This document shows, in pieces, positions 7,697 through 19,420 of a stretch of 64,000 nt of DNA. A program made the position numbers and the translations under genes. The notes below the pieces were generated by a model. The model was not told where the DNA came from, searched no databases, and worked only from the letters and a program-made list of their open reading frames with translations. Every line of letters starts with the position of its first letter. Position 1 is the stretch's first letter. Source of the stretch: Vibrio cyclitrophicus (lineage in GTDB: Bacteria; Pseudomonadota; Gammaproteobacteria; Enterobacterales; Vibrionaceae); the NCBI RefSeq assembly GCF_024347435.1, contig NZ_AP025480.1:2976001-3040000 (forward strand), written 5' to 3'.

Positions 7697-10528
7697 ATGG
7701 ATAAAATAGAAATTAGAGGCGCTCGCACGCATAACCTCAAAGACGTCAACCTAACCATTCCCCGAGATAAGCTCATTGTTATCACAGGATTATCTGGTTC
7801 AGGAAAGTCGTCACTTGCGTTTGATACCCTTTATGCCGAGGGGCAGCGTCGCTATGTTGAGTCTTTGTCAGCTTATGCTCGTCAATTTCTATCCCTTATG
7901 GAAAAGCCTGATGTTGACCACATTGAAGGTTTGTCTCCTGCTATCTCAATAGAACAAAAGTCAACCTCTCACAACCCCCGCTCAACCGTGGGTACAATCA
8001 CCGAGGTTTATGATTACTTAAGACTGCTCTACGCACGAGTAGGTGAACCACGCTGCCCAGATCACAATACTCCTTTGGCTGCACAAACCATCAGTCAAAT
8101 GGTCGATAAGGTGTTAGAACTGCCTGAAGGCTCGAAGATGATGCTAATGGCCCCCATCGTCAAAGAGCGCAAAGGTGAGCACGTTAAAACACTTGAGAAT
8201 TTAGCCGCTCAAGGTTTTATCCGCGCTCGAATTGATGGGGAAACCTGTGACTTATCCGATCCGCCAACCCTCGAGTTGCATAAAAAGCACACCATAGAAG
8301 TCGTCGTTGATAGGTTCAAGGTTCGTCCTGATCTTCAGCAACGACTTGCTGAATCCTTCGAAACGACATTAGAGCTTTCTGGTGGCATTGCAGTTGTCGG
8401 TTGGATGGATGAAACAGAACAAGAAGAGATTGTGTTCTCTGCAAATTTCGCTTGCCCGAAATGTGGTTACAGCATGCAGGAGCTTGAGCCTCGTCTATTT
8501 TCATTCAACAATCCGGCAGGCGCTTGTGGTACTTGTGATGGCCTTGGTGTTCAGCAATATTTCGATCCAAGTCGGGTTATTTTGGATGACAATTTGAGCA
8601 TTGCTGAAGGCGCAATTAAAGGTTGGGATCAAAAGAACTATTACTATTTCCAAATGTTGACGTCACTATCAGAGCATTATGGTTTTGATCTTTATTCTCC
8701 ATTTAATTCTCTGCCAAAGAAAACTCAAGAGATCATCCTGAAAGGCTCTGGCCGCACAGAAGTAGAATTCAAATACATCAATGATCGTGGTGACATTCGA
8801 GTTAAGCGTCATCCATTTGAAGGTATTCTCAACACTTTAGAACGTCGTTATCACGACACCGAGTCAAGCGCTGTGCGTGAAGACTTAGCTAAATATATTT
8901 CGACAAAATCTTGTTCTAGCTGTAACGGCACTCGTTTGAGATTAGAAGCAAGAAACGTCTTTATTGGTGACACCACACTGCCTGAAATCGTTGAGCTCAG
9001 CATTGCCGATGCACTGCAATTTTTCCAAGAATTGAAGCTAGACGGTCAACGTGGACAAATCGCAGATAAAGTGATGAAAGAGATCAATGACCGACTGCAT
9101 TTCTTAGTTAATGTCGGTTTGAATTATCTCAACCTATCACGCAGTGCAGAAACGTTATCTGGCGGAGAAGCACAACGGATCCGCTTAGCAAGCCAAATAG
9201 GCGCAGGCTTGGTTGGTGTTATGTACGTACTCGATGAACCATCGATTGGTCTCCACCAGCGCGATAATGAACGCCTACTTCAAACTTTGGTTCACCTAAG
9301 AGACTTAGGCAATACCGTACTTGTCGTTGAGCATGATGAAGATGCGATTCGCTGCGCTGACCATGTTATTGATATCGGTCCAGGTGCCGGGGTTCACGGC
9401 GGTCATGTGGTTGCTGAAGGGACAATGCAAGATATTCTCGATAACCCAGAATCATTAACTGGGCAATATCTGAGCGGTGTAAAAGAAATTGCTATACCAA
9501 CAGAAAGAACACCTATCGACAGAAAGAAGGTCGTTGAGATAGTCGGGGCGACAGGTAATAACCTCAAAAATATCACGGCAACCATTCCAGTCGGTTTGTT
9601 TAGCTGTATCACAGGCGTATCAGGTTCCGGTAAATCTACGCTAATCAACGATACCTTTTTTAAGATCGCTCATACCCAACTCAATGGTGCGACGACAGCC
9701 GTAGCTGCGCCGCATAAGAAGATCAAAGGGCTAGAACATTTTGATAAGGTGATTGATATTGATCAGAGCCCTATCGGTCGTACACCAAGATCAAACCCTG
9801 CTACTTATACTGGGATCTTTACTCCGATCCGTGAGTTATTTGCGGGTACACAAGAGTCGCGATCTCGTGGCTATAAACCAGGTCGATTCAGTTTTAACGT
9901 TCGTGGTGGTCGCTGTGAAGCGTGTCAGGGAGACGGTGTGATCAAAGTAGAGATGCACTTTTTACCCGATGTGTATGTGCCATGTGATGTGTGTAAGGGC
10001 AAACGCTATAACCGTGAAACTTTAGAAGTTCGATACAAAGGCAAAACCATTGACGAAGTTCTAGAGATGACAGTGGAAGATGCGCGCGAATTCTTTAACC
10101 CTGTTCCTGTGATTGCTCGTAAGCTACAAACCTTAATGGATGTTGGTCTTTCTTACATCCGTCTTGGGCAAGCAGCAACAACCTTATCCGGCGGTGAAGC
10201 ACAACGTGTCAAACTTGCACGTGAACTATCTAAACGAGATACAGGAAAAACCTTATACATTCTAGATGAACCAACTACTGGCCTTCATTTCCATGATATT
10301 CAGCAGCTACTCACGGTTCTACACCGGCTGCGTGATCACGGAAATACGGTTGTTGTGATTGAACACAACCTAGATGTCGTCAAAACCGCAGATTGGATAC
10401 TAGATTTAGGCCCTGAAGGTGGTCAAGGTGGTGGTGAGATTGTTGCAGAGGGTACACCTGAAGATGTGGCGTTAGTCGAAGGTTCACACACTGCTCGCTT
10501 CCTTAAGCCTATGTTAAATTTGAAGTAG
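7697..10528 (+). CDS. uvrA: Excinuclease ABC subunit A
   Basis: UvrA is the damage-recognition ATPase of nucleotide excision repair and works with UvrB. Two ABC ATPase halves are visible: the first Walker A GLSGSGKS is at residues 31-38 and the second GVSGSGKS near residue 640. ABC signatures LSGGEAQR occur in each half. Two zinc-binding groups, CPKC...CGTC from about residue 253 and CEAC...CDVC from about 740, are intact. The length of 943 residues is close to the E. coli protein (940). A LexA box upstream indicates SOS induction. The ribosome-binding site before the ATG is weak. Confidence 0.98.
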   Translation: MDKIEIRGARTHNLKDVNLTIPRDKLIVITGLSGSGKSSLAFDTLYAEGQRRYVESLSAYARQFLSLMEKPDVDHIEGLSPAISIEQKSTSHNPRSTVGTITEVYDYLRLLYARVGEPRCPDHNTPLAAQTISQMVDKVLELPEGSKMMLMAPIVKERKGEHVKTLENLAAQGFIRARIDGETCDLSDPPTLELHKKHTIEVVVDRFKVRPDLQQRLAESFETTLELSGGIAVVGWMDETEQEEIVFSANFACPKCGYSMQELEPRLFSFNNPAGACGTCDGLGVQQYFDPSRVILDDNLSIAEGAIKGWDQKNYYYFQMLTSLSEHYGFDLYSPFNSLPKKTQEIILKGSGRTEVEFKYINDRGDIRVKRHPFEGILNTLERRYHDTESSAVREDLAKYISTKSCSSCNGTRLRLEARNVFIGDTTLPEIVELSIADALQFFQELKLDGQRGQIADKVMKEINDRLHFLVNVGLNYLNLSRSAETLSGGEAQRIRLASQIGAGLVGVMYVLDEPSIGLHQRDNERLLQTLVHLRDLGNTVLVVEHDEDAIRCADHVIDIGPGAGVHGGHVVAEGTMQDILDNPESLTGQYLSGVKEIAIPTERTPIDRKKVVEIVGATGNNLKNITATIPVGLFSCITGVSGSGKSTLINDTFFKIAHTQLNGATTAVAAPHKKIKGLEHFDKVIDIDQSPIGRTPRSNPATYTGIFTPIRELFAGTQESRSRGYKPGRFSFNVRGGRCEACQGDGVIKVEMHFLPDVYVPCDVCKGKRYNRETLEVRYKGKTIDEVLEMTVEDAREFFNPVPVIARKLQTLMDVGLSYIRLGQAATTLSGGEAQRVKLARELSKRDTGKTLYILDEPTTGLHFHDIQQLLTVLHRLRDHGNTVVVIEHNLDVVKTADWILDLGPEGGQGGGEIVAEGTPEDVALVEGSHTARFLKPMLNLK

Positions 10529-10572
10529 GTGTAAAATAGCTCCCTGCGGGCAGACAGAAAAATGTTAAAGTA

Positions 10573-10607
10573 ACAGAGCTTGTTTCAAAAGGAACAAGCT
10601 CTGTTTT
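10573..10607 (+). terminator. Intrinsic terminator after uvrA
   Basis: ACAGAGCTTGTT and AACAAGCTCTGT form a 12-bp stem followed by T5, ending shortly before pglL. Confidence 0.92.
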
Positions 10608-10624
10608 TATAAGGTTAGGGATTT

Positions 10625-12388
10625 ATGGCAACAATACATACTAGCGGTACCCAGCTAGAAAATCAGATAACTCAGCTACCACTCAATAAAGCCTTTCTCG
10701 CTTCTTTAGCTGTCGTATTCTTATTAGCTATGCATTTTTTCATGCCTAATCCTGGGGGCTCTGGCCTAGCTTTATCCTTTAACCCTATGACTTGGTTAGC
10801 ACTAAGCTTTACGTTAGCGATTGGCTTTTATCAGCTAGCGACTAACCGAGTGCTCAAATATTCCAAGCTAACCGTTGGTTTACTGGTTAGCTGCATCATA
10901 CTTACACTACCCATCCTTTACAGCAACGCATCACCTCAAGGGGCATCAGGGCGTTTGCTTGGATTGTGGGCAGGCTTTGCGTTATTCGTCGTCCTCCAGC
11001 AATTTAAATTCAGCAATAAACACAAGCAACGTATATTGTGGTTCATTGTACTCGCTGTCGTCATTCAAGCGTTGTTTGGTTATGTACAATATTTTGCCTT
11101 AGAGCCAGGAAACCCATTTGGCTACAACACTGCTGCTAATCGACCTTACGGGATCTTCCAACAACCCAATGTTATGGCCAGCTTCCTAGCCACTGGCTTT
11201 GTGCTTTCTGCTTATCTTCTTGCGAGACAACCCGCGAAATATAACCACAAGATTAGCGAGTCGATTTTACTTTATTTAACTCCAACCTTAACCGTACCTC
11301 TATTAATTATTATTGCATCACGAACGGGTTGGTTGGCAGCGGTAATAGGGTTGATATGCATTCTGCCTTACCTATACAAATTCTCGACTAAGAAGCGATT
11401 TTACGGATGGTGCACATCAGTAGTAGTCGGTATCGCTGTTGCGTTTACGGTTATTAACCTGAGCACAACGGATAGTCTCGCGAGCAAAAGAACCAATTTA
11501 GAAAGCCCAAGAGCCTATACCTTTCCACAAGCGTTAGACATGATGATAGAAAAGCCATTTACAGGTTATGGTTACGGGAAGTTTGAACCTGAATACACCT
11601 TATATACGGCTCGCCAGCATCAACTTAACTCGAATTATCACCCCGGCCTTCCATCCATGGATCACCCTCACAATGAGTTTCTTTTTTGGGGAGTTGAGGG
11701 CGGGATAGTACCAATCATCGGTATCTTGATTGCTGCGGTGCTGGTGATGTCACGTATAGCCAGTTCGGCTAAAGGAACTCGTCTAGCACTGCTCACGCTA
11801 TTTATACCCATACTCTTGCATTCTCAGCTCGAGTATCCATTTTATCACTCTGCGATTCACTGGATCACCTTTATCATTTTGATTTACTGGGTTGATCAAC
11901 GCTCTTCTCGGCACTATCAACAGTCGTTTAGTATCGTCAGTAAAACCCTCTTTAGAGTGTCGAGCTTAGTGATTCCGATCTTGGTGAGCTTCTATATGTT
12001 GAGCGCGCTGCATACCAATTATGTGCTGACTCAATTTGAACAATCTAAGCCGAAGAACCCAGATATTCTTAAGCAAGTTACGAATCCCGTAGTATGGAAA
12101 GATCGCTATGATTGGGATGTGTACAGCACGTATCTCAACATTGGGCTCTACAAAGCTGATCCGAGCCTTATTCAGCCTTATGTTGATTGGTCTTTGGAAA
12201 TAATAAAGAGTAAACCAAGACCCGCGTTTTACAGTAACCTAATCCTCGCGTATCAGGGTTTAGGCGATCACAGCAAAGCAGAACAAATTCGGAGCGAAGC
12301 AAGCTTCTTATTTCCAAATAGAGATTTTTCAAAAGTTCAGTATAAGAAAATTTCAGCCGCTGAGAACAACGTATCTTCTGCCAAGTGA
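10625..12388 (+). CDS. pglL: O-oligosaccharyltransferase PglL (Wzy/O-antigen ligase superfamily)
   Basis: This 587-residue protein has about 12 hydrophobic segments over residues 25-460 and a soluble C-terminal part. The periplasmic loop motif DHPHNEFLFWGVEGG (about residues 338-352) is characteristic of the Wzy_C/ligase superfamily, and of PglL, which transfers lipid-linked glycans to Ser/Thr of secreted proteins. V. cholerae has a PglL-type enzyme at this spot downstream of uvrA. It stands alone between terminators. An O-antigen ligase (WaaL) is the main alternative; the C-terminal extension and position favour PglL. Confidence 0.8.
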   Translation: MATIHTSGTQLENQITQLPLNKAFLASLAVVFLLAMHFFMPNPGGSGLALSFNPMTWLALSFTLAIGFYQLATNRVLKYSKLTVGLLVSCIILTLPILYSNASPQGASGRLLGLWAGFALFVVLQQFKFSNKHKQRILWFIVLAVVIQALFGYVQYFALEPGNPFGYNTAANRPYGIFQQPNVMASFLATGFVLSAYLLARQPAKYNHKISESILLYLTPTLTVPLLIIIASRTGWLAAVIGLICILPYLYKFSTKKRFYGWCTSVVVGIAVAFTVINLSTTDSLASKRTNLESPRAYTFPQALDMMIEKPFTGYGYGKFEPEYTLYTARQHQLNSNYHPGLPSMDHPHNEFLFWGVEGGIVPIIGILIAAVLVMSRIASSAKGTRLALLTLFIPILLHSQLEYPFYHSAIHWITFIILIYWVDQRSSRHYQQSFSIVSKTLFRVSSLVIPILVSFYMLSALHTNYVLTQFEQSKPKNPDILKQVTNPVVWKDRYDWDVYSTYLNIGLYKADPSLIQPYVDWSLEIIKSKPRPAFYSNLILAYQGLGDHSKAEQIRSEASFLFPNRDFSKVQYKKISAAENNVSSAK

Positions 12389-12434
12389 TATTGATGCAGC
12401 TAAAGCGGTAGACTTTGGAGGCTTAAGTTAGGCA

Positions 12435-12472
12435 CAAAAAAAGCGCACGATCTCTCGTGCGCTTTTTTTTTC
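12435..12472. terminator. Bidirectional terminator between pglL and the aminotransferase
   Basis: AAGCGCACGA/TCGTGCGCTT forms a strong stem with A and T runs on both sides, so it can serve both convergent genes. Confidence 0.93.
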
Positions 12473-12487
12473 GAATTTTACGGTTAA

Positions 12488-13627
12488 TTATTCTAATACA
12501 TCTTTTAGTGCTTTTAAGCACAATGCGACGTTCTCTTTACGAGCGCCATAACCCATTAAACCAATACGCCAAGCCTTTCCTGCCAAAGAACCAAGGCCTG
12601 CACCGATTTCAAGATTATACTCTTCTAACAACTGCGTTCTTATTTTGGATTCATCAATCCCTTCAGGGAAGTAAAGCGCATTCAATTGAGGTAGGCGACT
12701 CTCTTCGTCAACCACAAATTTTAACCCCAAAGCTTCTACGCCAGCTTTCAGTTCTTGGTGCATCGCATAGTGACGCGACCAAGCATTATCCAGACCTTCA
12801 TTTTTCAACAATACCAGTGACTCATGCAGAGCATAGAGGCTATTCACAGGTGCAGTATGATGATAGCTACGTTTGCCTTCTCCACTCCAGTAACCTAAAA
12901 CTAAACTTTGATCCAAGAACCAGCTTTGTACGGGAGCTTGGCGGGCTTTCATTTTATCAACAGCACGTTGAGAGAAGGTCACCGGAGATAGCCCTGGCAC
13001 ACAAGACAGACACTTTTGGCTACCCGAATAAACCGCATCAAGCTGCCACTCATCAACTAGTAATGGCACGCCACCTAGAGACGTTACTGCATCAACAATC
13101 GTTAACGCATCAAACTGACGAGCGATAGCTGAGATAACTTGAGCATCCGATAACGCGCCAGTAGACGTCTCTGCATGCACAAATGCGACAGCAACTGCAT
13201 CAGGGTTTTCTGCCAATGCCTTTTCGACCTTTTCAACGGAAACGGGCTTGCCCCACTCATCATCTACAAGGATCGCTTCACCACCACAGCGAACCACATT
13301 TTCTCGCATACGCTCACCGAAGACACCGTTGCGACAAACAATCACCTTCTCGCCAGGCTCAATCAAGTTAACAAAACAGGTTTCCATGCCTGCACTGCCT
13401 GGAGCAGAGACAGCAATCGTAAATTCATTCTCTGTTTGAAATGCATACTTAAGGAGTTGTTTCAGCTCATCCATCATCGCGATAAATAACGGGTCGAGGT
13501 GACCAATGGTTGGGCGGCTTAAGGCCTGTAAGACTTGAGGCGAAATGTCTGAAGGACCCGGTCCCATTAACGTTCGGTGCGGTGGATAAAAGCTATCAAT
13601 AGCAGTAGTGAGTGTTAAATTAGACAT
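12488..13627 (-). CDS. Class V aminotransferase, alanine/serine-glyoxylate type
   Basis: This is a PLP enzyme of the alanine-glyoxylate/serine-pyruvate aminotransferase group. GPGPSDISPQVL near the N-terminus, SAPGSAGME (substrate/PLP loop), the Asp pair region TIVDAVTSLGG, and YSGSQKCL with the Schiff-base lysine are all present. An ATG six bases upstream is possible, but the AAGGGA ribosome site lies directly against it and is well placed for the start chosen here, giving about 379 residues. Exact substrates (alanine, serine or another amino donor with glyoxylate) cannot be told from the sequence. It is monocistronic and convergent with pglL. Confidence 0.85.
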   Translation of the reverse strand: MSNLTLTTAIDSFYPPHRTLMGPGPSDISPQVLQALSRPTIGHLDPLFIAMMDELKQLLKYAFQTENEFTIAVSAPGSAGMETCFVNLIEPGEKVIVCRNGVFGERMRENVVRCGGEAILVDDEWGKPVSVEKVEKALAENPDAVAVAFVHAETSTGALSDAQVISAIARQFDALTIVDAVTSLGGVPLLVDEWQLDAVYSGSQKCLSCVPGLSPVTFSQRAVDKMKARQAPVQSWFLDQSLVLGYWSGEGKRSYHHTAPVNSLYALHESLVLLKNEGLDNAWSRHYAMHQELKAGVEALGLKFVVDEESRLPQLNALYFPEGIDESKIRTQLLEEYNLEIGAGLGSLAGKAWRIGLMGYGARKENVALCLKALKDVLE

Positions 13628-13793
13628 GTACATCCCTTACGTTAATGTTGTGAACAATCCACCCTAAAGCAAATTGATTACCTCAGCAATTAGCCATAAG
13701 TATTGAGGTCACACCACTGTCACATAATTGTTAAAATTATTTTTTAAATATCTCCAGTTACGGATTGACATTGTTACCGCAAACACGTTCAAT

Positions 13794-13956
13794 GAAATGG
13801 CTATCTAGCAGAAGAGGAGCACTGCCCAGGCAGATGTTTTGTGGAACCGCATTTCCAATACAAAACATTAAGGGGGAGCAGTGCCGAGATAATAAAAGGA
13901 TGCAGGACCTTTATTATCGGTTGAGCGGGCTGAATCCCGGCAACTGTCGCCATTTC
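13794..13956 (+). promoter_or_regulatory. Lysine riboswitch (L box) before lysC
   Basis: The closing P1 stem is GAAATGGC pairing with GCCATTTC at the two ends. Between them are conserved L-box elements: AGAGGAGCACTGCCC, GGGGGAGCAGTGCCGA, and GGCTGAATCCCGGCAACTGT. Lysine binding to this leader lowers expression of lysC in related bacteria. The predicted aptamer is about 160 nt, a normal size, with lysC starting 134 bp later. Confidence 0.93.
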
Positions 13957-13975
13957 TATATGGTGAGGAGCTTCT

Positions 13976-14009
13976 GAGGTTACTATTCTAATAATTCCTC
14001 TCTTTTTGC
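13976..14009 (+). terminator. Possible regulatory terminator of the lysine riboswitch
   Basis: GAGGTTA can pair with TAATTCCTC in part, followed by CTTTTT. The hairpin is weak, so control might be on translation instead. It lies just after the aptamer, where an expression platform is expected. Confidence 0.4.
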
Positions 14010-14090
14010 TCTAAATACTCTCTTCGAAAAACATCGGACGTTGGATTACCCAACCGTAATTTTATTTTAGGAAGTCGTGGGAGATATATC

Positions 14091-15458
14091 GTGAGTGCAT
14101 CTAATGTAGCTGGTTCTTTTAATGTCGCTAAGTTTGGTGGAACAAGTGTTGCCAACTTTGAAGCAATGAGCCGTTGTGCTGCTATTATTGAAAATAACTC
14201 GAATACGAAACTGGTCGTGAGCAGTGCATGCTCTGGCGTTACCAACCTACTCGTTGAACTCGCGAATGGGGTTCAAGACAAAGCTCGTCGTCAGGATTTG
14301 ATGACGCAACTGACTGACATTCATAACGCAATTCTCGATCAGCTAGCTGATCCAATCAGTATCGAAAAAGACGTACATTGTATTCTCGATGATATTGCGA
14401 GCGCCGCAGAAGCTGCATCATTTCAAGCCAGCACTAAATTGACAGATCACCTTGTCGCATGTGGTGAGCTGATGTCGACACACATTTTGGCTCAGATTAT
14501 TCGTGAACGAGGTACACCAGCCGTTCGTTTTGATATCAGAGAAGTGATGCGCACTAATGGTGATTTTGGTAAAGCAGAACCACAACTTGAAGATATTTCA
14601 GCCCTAGCAAAAGAGAAGCTTATACCACTTTGCCAACAGCAAGTTGTGGTTACTCAAGGTTTTATCGGTGCAGATAGCGAAGGTAACACCACGACTTTAG
14701 GCCGTGGTGGCAGCGATTATTCCGCCGCGCTGATCGCCGAATCAGTACAGGCAATGGGGTTGGAAATCTGGACAGATGTTCCGGGTATTTACACGACAGA
14801 TCCACGCATCGCACCGAAAGCATCTCCTATTCCAGAGATCAGTTTTAGCGAAGCATCGGAAATGGCAAACTTTGGTGCGAAGATACTGCACCCTTCAACT
14901 CTAGTACCTGCATTGCGCCACCAAATCCCGGTATTTGTCGGCTCTTCTAAAGCACCAGAGTTAGGTGGAACTTGGATTCGCCAAGAAGTTGAAAGCTCAC
15001 CATTATTCAGAGCACTTGCTCTTCGTTGCAACCAAACGATGGTTACACTTCGCAGTGCAAACATGTTCCATGCTTACGGCTTTTTGGCGAAGGTATTCGA
15101 GATCCTTGCTAAACATAAGATCTCAGTCGATCTCATCACGACTTCAGAGATCAGTGTCTCACTGACTCTCGATCAAACAGACACATCAGGTGGCGCTCCT
15201 GAGTTACCAGAAGCTGCTCGACTGGAGCTTGAAGAGTTGTGTTCTGTAGATATTGAACACGACCTATGCCTTGTTGCGCTTATTGGCAACAACATGAGTG
15301 AAAATAAAGGCTATGCAAAGCAGGTGTTTGGCACTCTGGAAGATTTCAATCTACGTATGATTTGTTACGGAGCAAGCCCACACAACTTATGCTTCTTGCT
15401 AGATGCATCTGTTTCTAAGTTGGCGATCCAAAAACTTCACCAAGAGTTATTTGAATAA
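14091..15458 (+). CDS. lysC: Lysine-sensitive aspartate kinase (aspartokinase III)
   Basis: LysC phosphorylates aspartate, the first step toward lysine, threonine, methionine and diaminopimelate. The kinase domain opens with FNVAKFGGTSVAN (about residues 11-23) and includes GRGGSDYSAALIAE. Two ACT-type regulatory segments occupy the C-terminal third (from about residue 310), the usual layout of aspartokinase III (E. coli 449 residues, here 455). The start is a GTG with a GGGAG site nine bases before it; the homologous N-terminus favours this choice. A lysine riboswitch precedes it, which confirms the isozyme type. No fused homoserine dehydrogenase is present. Confidence 0.96.
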   Translation: MSASNVAGSFNVAKFGGTSVANFEAMSRCAAIIENNSNTKLVVSSACSGVTNLLVELANGVQDKARRQDLMTQLTDIHNAILDQLADPISIEKDVHCILDDIASAAEAASFQASTKLTDHLVACGELMSTHILAQIIRERGTPAVRFDIREVMRTNGDFGKAEPQLEDISALAKEKLIPLCQQQVVVTQGFIGADSEGNTTTLGRGGSDYSAALIAESVQAMGLEIWTDVPGIYTTDPRIAPKASPIPEISFSEASEMANFGAKILHPSTLVPALRHQIPVFVGSSKAPELGGTWIRQEVESSPLFRALALRCNQTMVTLRSANMFHAYGFLAKVFEILAKHKISVDLITTSEISVSLTLDQTDTSGGAPELPEAARLELEELCSVDIEHDLCLVALIGNNMSENKGYAKQVFGTLEDFNLRMICYGASPHNLCFLLDASVSKLAIQKLHQELFE

Positions 15459-15504
15459 GGCGATGGTTAATTAATTGGTTTTAATTAACCAAACCCCAGA
15501 TACA

Positions 15505-15540
15505 AAAAGGGTTGCTCTTGAGCAACCCTTTCTCTTTTTT
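15505..15540. terminator. Bidirectional terminator between lysC and metH
   Basis: AAAGGGTTGCT/AGCAACCCTTT forms an 11-bp stem with a CTTG loop, T-rich on the right and A-rich on the left, serving the convergent lysC and metH. Confidence 0.92.
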
Positions 15541-15573
15541 ACTTTACGAACCAAAGCTCGTCATAGATTCAAA

Positions 15574-18500
15574 CTAGTTAATGTTTGGACCTAACCACTT
15601 CTCAGCTTCCAACATATCCCAGCCCTTACGATCAGCATAGCTTTCTACTTGATCCTGTTGAATCTGTGCAATCGCAAAATATCGCGAATCAGGATGAGAG
15701 AAGTACATACCCGACACTGAGGCACCTGGCCACATTGCGTAACTCGTGGTTAGTGACATGTCGATGGCTTTTTCAACGTCCATCAACTCCCACAATGTGC
15801 CTTTCTCTGTATGTTCTGGGCAAGCAGGGTAACCCGGAGCTGGACGAATACCTTGGTACTTCTCTCGAATCAAATCGTCGTTAGACAAATCCTCATCAGG
15901 CGAGTAACCCCAAATGTCCTTTCTCACTTCTTTGTGTAAATATTCTGCAAACGCTTCAGCCAAACGGTCCGCAACCGCCTGAATCATGATCGCATTGTAG
16001 TCATCACCATTAGCTTTATATTCATCAGCAAGCTCTCGCTCACCAATACCGCCAGTAACCGCAAAGCCACCAATCCAGTCAGCTTTACCGCTGCCTTTTG
16101 GAGCAATGTAATCTGACAAGCAGTAGTTAAAACCTTTTGGCTTCTCGGTTTGCTGGCGAAGATTATGCAGAACCTTCAGCACTTCTGTACGGGATTCATC
16201 GGTATACACCTCGATATCATCACCCACACTGTTCGCAGGGAACATGGCACACATACCACGAGCTTCAAGTAACTTCTCTTTCTCTACGCGATCCAACAAA
16301 TCGTTGGCATCTTTGAATAGTCGTTTAGCTTCATCCCCCACCTCTTCGTGATCAAGGATTGCTGGGTACTTACCAACTAATGACCATGTCATAAAGAACG
16401 GAGTCCAGTCGATGTACTGACGCAAAGTCGCTACATCAAAATCACTGAAAATATGTACTCCCGGCTTAGCGGGCGCAGGGGGAGTGTAGGCATCCCAATC
16501 GATAGCAACTTTATTGGCACGAGCTTTCTCAAGTGTGACGGGCTTGGTACGAGGTTTTTTACGATTGTGTTGGTCTCTAACTCGATCATAATCGATGTTC
16601 AACCTCTCAACGAAAGCAGGTTTCAATTCATCAGAGAGTAATGAAGTACAAACGCCTACAGCGCGAGATGCGTTATTGACATAAACAACTGGCTCAGAGT
16701 AGTTCTGCTCAATCTTAACCGCAGTGTGTGCTTTAGATGTCGTTGCTCCGCCAATAAGAAGAGGCAGCTTAAAGCCTTGTCTCTCCATCTCTTTGGCAAC
16801 ATGTACCATTTCATCAAGAGAAGGGGTAATCAGACCCGACAAACCAATAATGTCGACATTCTCTTCTTTAGCGACCTTAAGGATTTTTTCACATGAAACC
16901 ATCACGCCTAAATCGATAATTTCGTAGTTATTACACTGCAAGACAACGCCCACAATGTTTTTGCCAATATCGTGAACATCGCCTTTTACGGTCGCCAGTA
17001 AGATTTTTCCGTTAGTCGCACCAACATCTTTAGTTGCATTAATAAATGGTTCTAGATGTGCTACCGCCTGCTTCATAACACGGGCAGATTTCACTACTTG
17101 AGGAAGGAACATTTTACCTTCACCAAACAGATCACCAACCACGTTCATACCATCCATTAATGGGCCTTCAATCACCTCAATAGGGCGAGAGGCATTAACG
17201 CGAGCTTCTTCGGTATCTTCAACAATAAAATCGGTAATACCTTTCACTAAAGAGTGTTCTAAGCGCTTTTCTACTGGCCAAGTTCGCCATTCTAGAGCTG
17301 ACTTATCTTCAACTTTACCAACGGCTCGCTCTAGGTACTCGGTTGCCATATCAAGCAAACGTTCTGTCGAATCATCACGACGGTTAAGTACTACATCTTC
17401 AACCGCTTCACGTAAATCTTCAGGCACGTTATCGTAAATCTCTAACTGCCCGGCATTTACGATACCCATATCCATACCATTTTTGAAACAGTGGTATAGG
17501 AATACTGCGTGGATTGCCTCACGAACGTAGTTATTACCGCGGAACGAGAACGAAACATTCGATACACCACCAGAGATCATTGCATGAGGAAGATCGCGTT
17601 TGATATCTCCTACTGCTTCAATAAAATCAACCGCATAATTGTTATGCTCGTCAATGCCCGTCGCAACTGCAAAAATGTTCGGATCGAAAATAATATCTTC
17701 AGGTGGGAAACCGACTTCATCAACAAGAATGTTGTAGGCATTGGTACAGATCTCAACTTTACGCTCTCGAGTATCGGCTTGGCCGACTTCATCGAAGGCC
17801 ATCACAATGACTGCGGCACCATAACGACGAACTAATTTAGCTTGCTCGACAAACTTCTCTTTCCCTTCCTTCAATGAGATAGAGTTAACGATGCCTTTAC
17901 CCTGAATACATTTCAGACCCGCTTCAATAACTTCCCATTTTGAAGAGTCGACCATGACTGGCACTTTCGAGATCTCTGGCTCAGATGCACATAGATTAAG
18001 GAATTTAACCATGCACGCCTCAGCGTCTAGCATCCCTTCATCCATGTTGATATCAATGATTTGTGCACCGTTTTCTACTTGCTCTCGAGCAACACTCAAC
18101 GCTTCATCGTAAAGCTCTTCTTTAATCAGGCGCTTAAATCGAGCTGAGCCGGTAACGTTAGTACGCTCACCTACGTTCACAAACAGAGATTCTTTGGCGA
18201 TCGTCAACGGCTCTAACCCCGAAAGACGGCAAGAGACTGGCAAATCGGGTAATTGGCGCGGCATTACACCGTCAACAGCCTCGGCCATCTGGCGAATATG
18301 TTCTGGTGTCGTACCACAACAGCCACCAATTAAGTTTAAGAAGCCACTTTCAGCCCATTCCTTAACATGTTCAGCCATATCTTCGGGAGAAAGGTCATAC
18401 TCGCCAAACGCATTAGGTAAACCGGCGTTAGGGTGAGCAGAAACATAGCTTTCTGAGATACGGGACATCTCACCAACGTACTCTCGCAGTTCATCTGGCC

Positions 18501-19251
18501 CGAGTGCACAGTTCAATCCAAACGAAATAGGTTTAACATGACGAAGGGCGTTATAGAATGCCTCAGTAGTCTGTCCTGAAAGCGTACGGCCTGATGCATC
18601 AGTTATGGTGCCTGAGATCATGACTGGCAATTTAATACCAACTTCTTCAAAAACCGATTCAACAGCAAAAGAACATGCTTTTGCATTTAACGTGTCGAAG
18701 ATAGTCTCGATAAGAATAAGATCTGAGCCGCCTTTAATAAGTGCTCGTGTCGATTCGGAGTAAGCTTCAACAAGCTCATCAAAGCTAACATTACGGTAGC
18801 CTGGATCATTAACATCTGGGGATATAGAACACGTTCGGTTTGTTGGACCTAACACCCCTGCCACAAAGCGAGGTTTATCCGGAGTCTTTGCTGTCCACTC
18901 ATCAGCAGCTTCACGAGCTAGCTTGGCAGCAGCAAAGTTAATTTCTTCGCTAAGGCTTTCCATATCATAGTCGGCCATAGCAATGGTTGTTGCATTAAAG
19001 GTATTGGTTTCGAGGATATCAGCCCCAGCTTCCAAATATTCAGTATGGATATCTTTGATAAGCTTGGGCTGTGTAAGAACTAAAAGGTCATTGTTGCCCT
19101 TTAAGTCACTATGCCAATTAGCAAAACGTTCACCGCGGTAGTCTTGCTCTTCCAATTTATAGTCCTGAATCATAGTGCCCATGCCACCATCGATCAGTAA
19201 AATTCGTTGCTTCAACAGAGCTTCAATCTTTTGCCTTACATTACTTCCCAC
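15574..19251 (-). CDS. metH: Cobalamin-dependent methionine synthase
   Basis: MetH moves a methyl group from 5-methyltetrahydrofolate to homocysteine through methylcobalamin. All four modules are visible in 1225 residues: the homocysteine domain (about 1-350, with [12 protein letters not shown] and zinc ligands in GLNCALG and GGCCGTTP), the folate domain (about 360-650, [11 protein letters not shown]), the B12 domain with DVHDIG near residues 757-762, and the AdoMet reactivation domain (about 900-1225). The length equals that of E. coli MetH (1227). A MetJ-like box pair lies about 50 bp upstream. The enzyme is convergent with lysC, whose pathway feeds methionine synthesis. Confidence 0.98.
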   Translation of the reverse strand: MGSNVRQKIEALLKQRILLIDGGMGTMIQDYKLEEQDYRGERFANWHSDLKGNNDLLVLTQPKLIKDIHTEYLEAGADILETNTFNATTIAMADYDMESLSEEINFAAAKLAREAADEWTAKTPDKPRFVAGVLGPTNRTCSISPDVNDPGYRNVSFDELVEAYSESTRALIKGGSDLILIETIFDTLNAKACSFAVESVFEEVGIKLPVMISGTITDASGRTLSGQTTEAFYNALRHVKPISFGLNCALGPDELREYVGEMSRISESYVSAHPNAGLPNAFGEYDLSPEDMAEHVKEWAESGFLNLIGGCCGTTPEHIRQMAEAVDGVMPRQLPDLPVSCRLSGLEPLTIAKESLFVNVGERTNVTGSARFKRLIKEELYDEALSVAREQVENGAQIIDINMDEGMLDAEACMVKFLNLCASEPEISKVPVMVDSSKWEVIEAGLKCIQGKGIVNSISLKEGKEKFVEQAKLVRRYGAAVIVMAFDEVGQADTRERKVEICTNAYNILVDEVGFPPEDIIFDPNIFAVATGIDEHNNYAVDFIEAVGDIKRDLPHAMISGGVSNVSFSFRGNNYVREAIHAVFLYHCFKNGMDMGIVNAGQLEIYDNVPEDLREAVEDVVLNRRDDSTERLLDMATEYLERAVGKVEDKSALEWRTWPVEKRLEHSLVKGITDFIVEDTEEARVNASRPIEVIEGPLMDGMNVVGDLFGEGKMFLPQVVKSARVMKQAVAHLEPFINATKDVGATNGKILLATVKGDVHDIGKNIVGVVLQCNNYEIIDLGVMVSCEKILKVAKEENVDIIGLSGLITPSLDEMVHVAKEMERQGFKLPLLIGGATTSKAHTAVKIEQNYSEPVVYVNNASRAVGVCTSLLSDELKPAFVERLNIDYDRVRDQHNRKKPRTKPVTLEKARANKVAIDWDAYTPPAPAKPGVHIFSDFDVATLRQYIDWTPFFMTWSLVGKYPAILDHEEVGDEAKRLFKDANDLLDRVEKEKLLEARGMCAMFPANSVGDDIEVYTDESRTEVLKVLHNLRQQTEKPKGFNYCLSDYIAPKGSGKADWIGGFAVTGGIGERELADEYKANGDDYNAIMIQAVADRLAEAFAEYLHKEVRKDIWGYSPDEDLSNDDLIREKYQGIRPAPGYPACPEHTEKGTLWELMDVEKAIDMSLTTSYAMWPGASVSGMYFSHPDSRYFAIAQIQQDQVESYADRKGWDMLEAEKWLGPNIN

Positions 19252-19301
19252 AGTACAACCTCATTCCTTTAATTATCCCTCCATCCTATCACACATTAAA
19301 A

Positions 19302-19317
19302 AGGAGTCTAGACGTCT
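19302..19317 (-). promoter_or_regulatory. Tandem MetJ-type boxes before metH
   Basis: AGACGTCT is the perfect MET-box consensus, preceded without gap by AGGAGTCT (6 of 8 matches). MetJ binds tandem 8-mers, and the pair lies 51-66 bp before the metH start, so methionine repression of metH is likely. The boxes lie in the shared spacer with the divergent antiporter. Confidence 0.7.
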
Positions 19318-19420
19318 AAAAAAGGAAATTGATTACCGAGTCATGACAAAAAAATGTTTGCTATTTGAGCATGAGACAACGAAAATTCATATTCATACTT
19401 TGTTACATGTTGGAATACCA

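Noticed and set aside
13765-13793. TTGACA/TTCAAT as the lysC promoter
   Set aside because: Transcription would start inside the riboswitch P1 stem, so the real promoter should lie further upstream.
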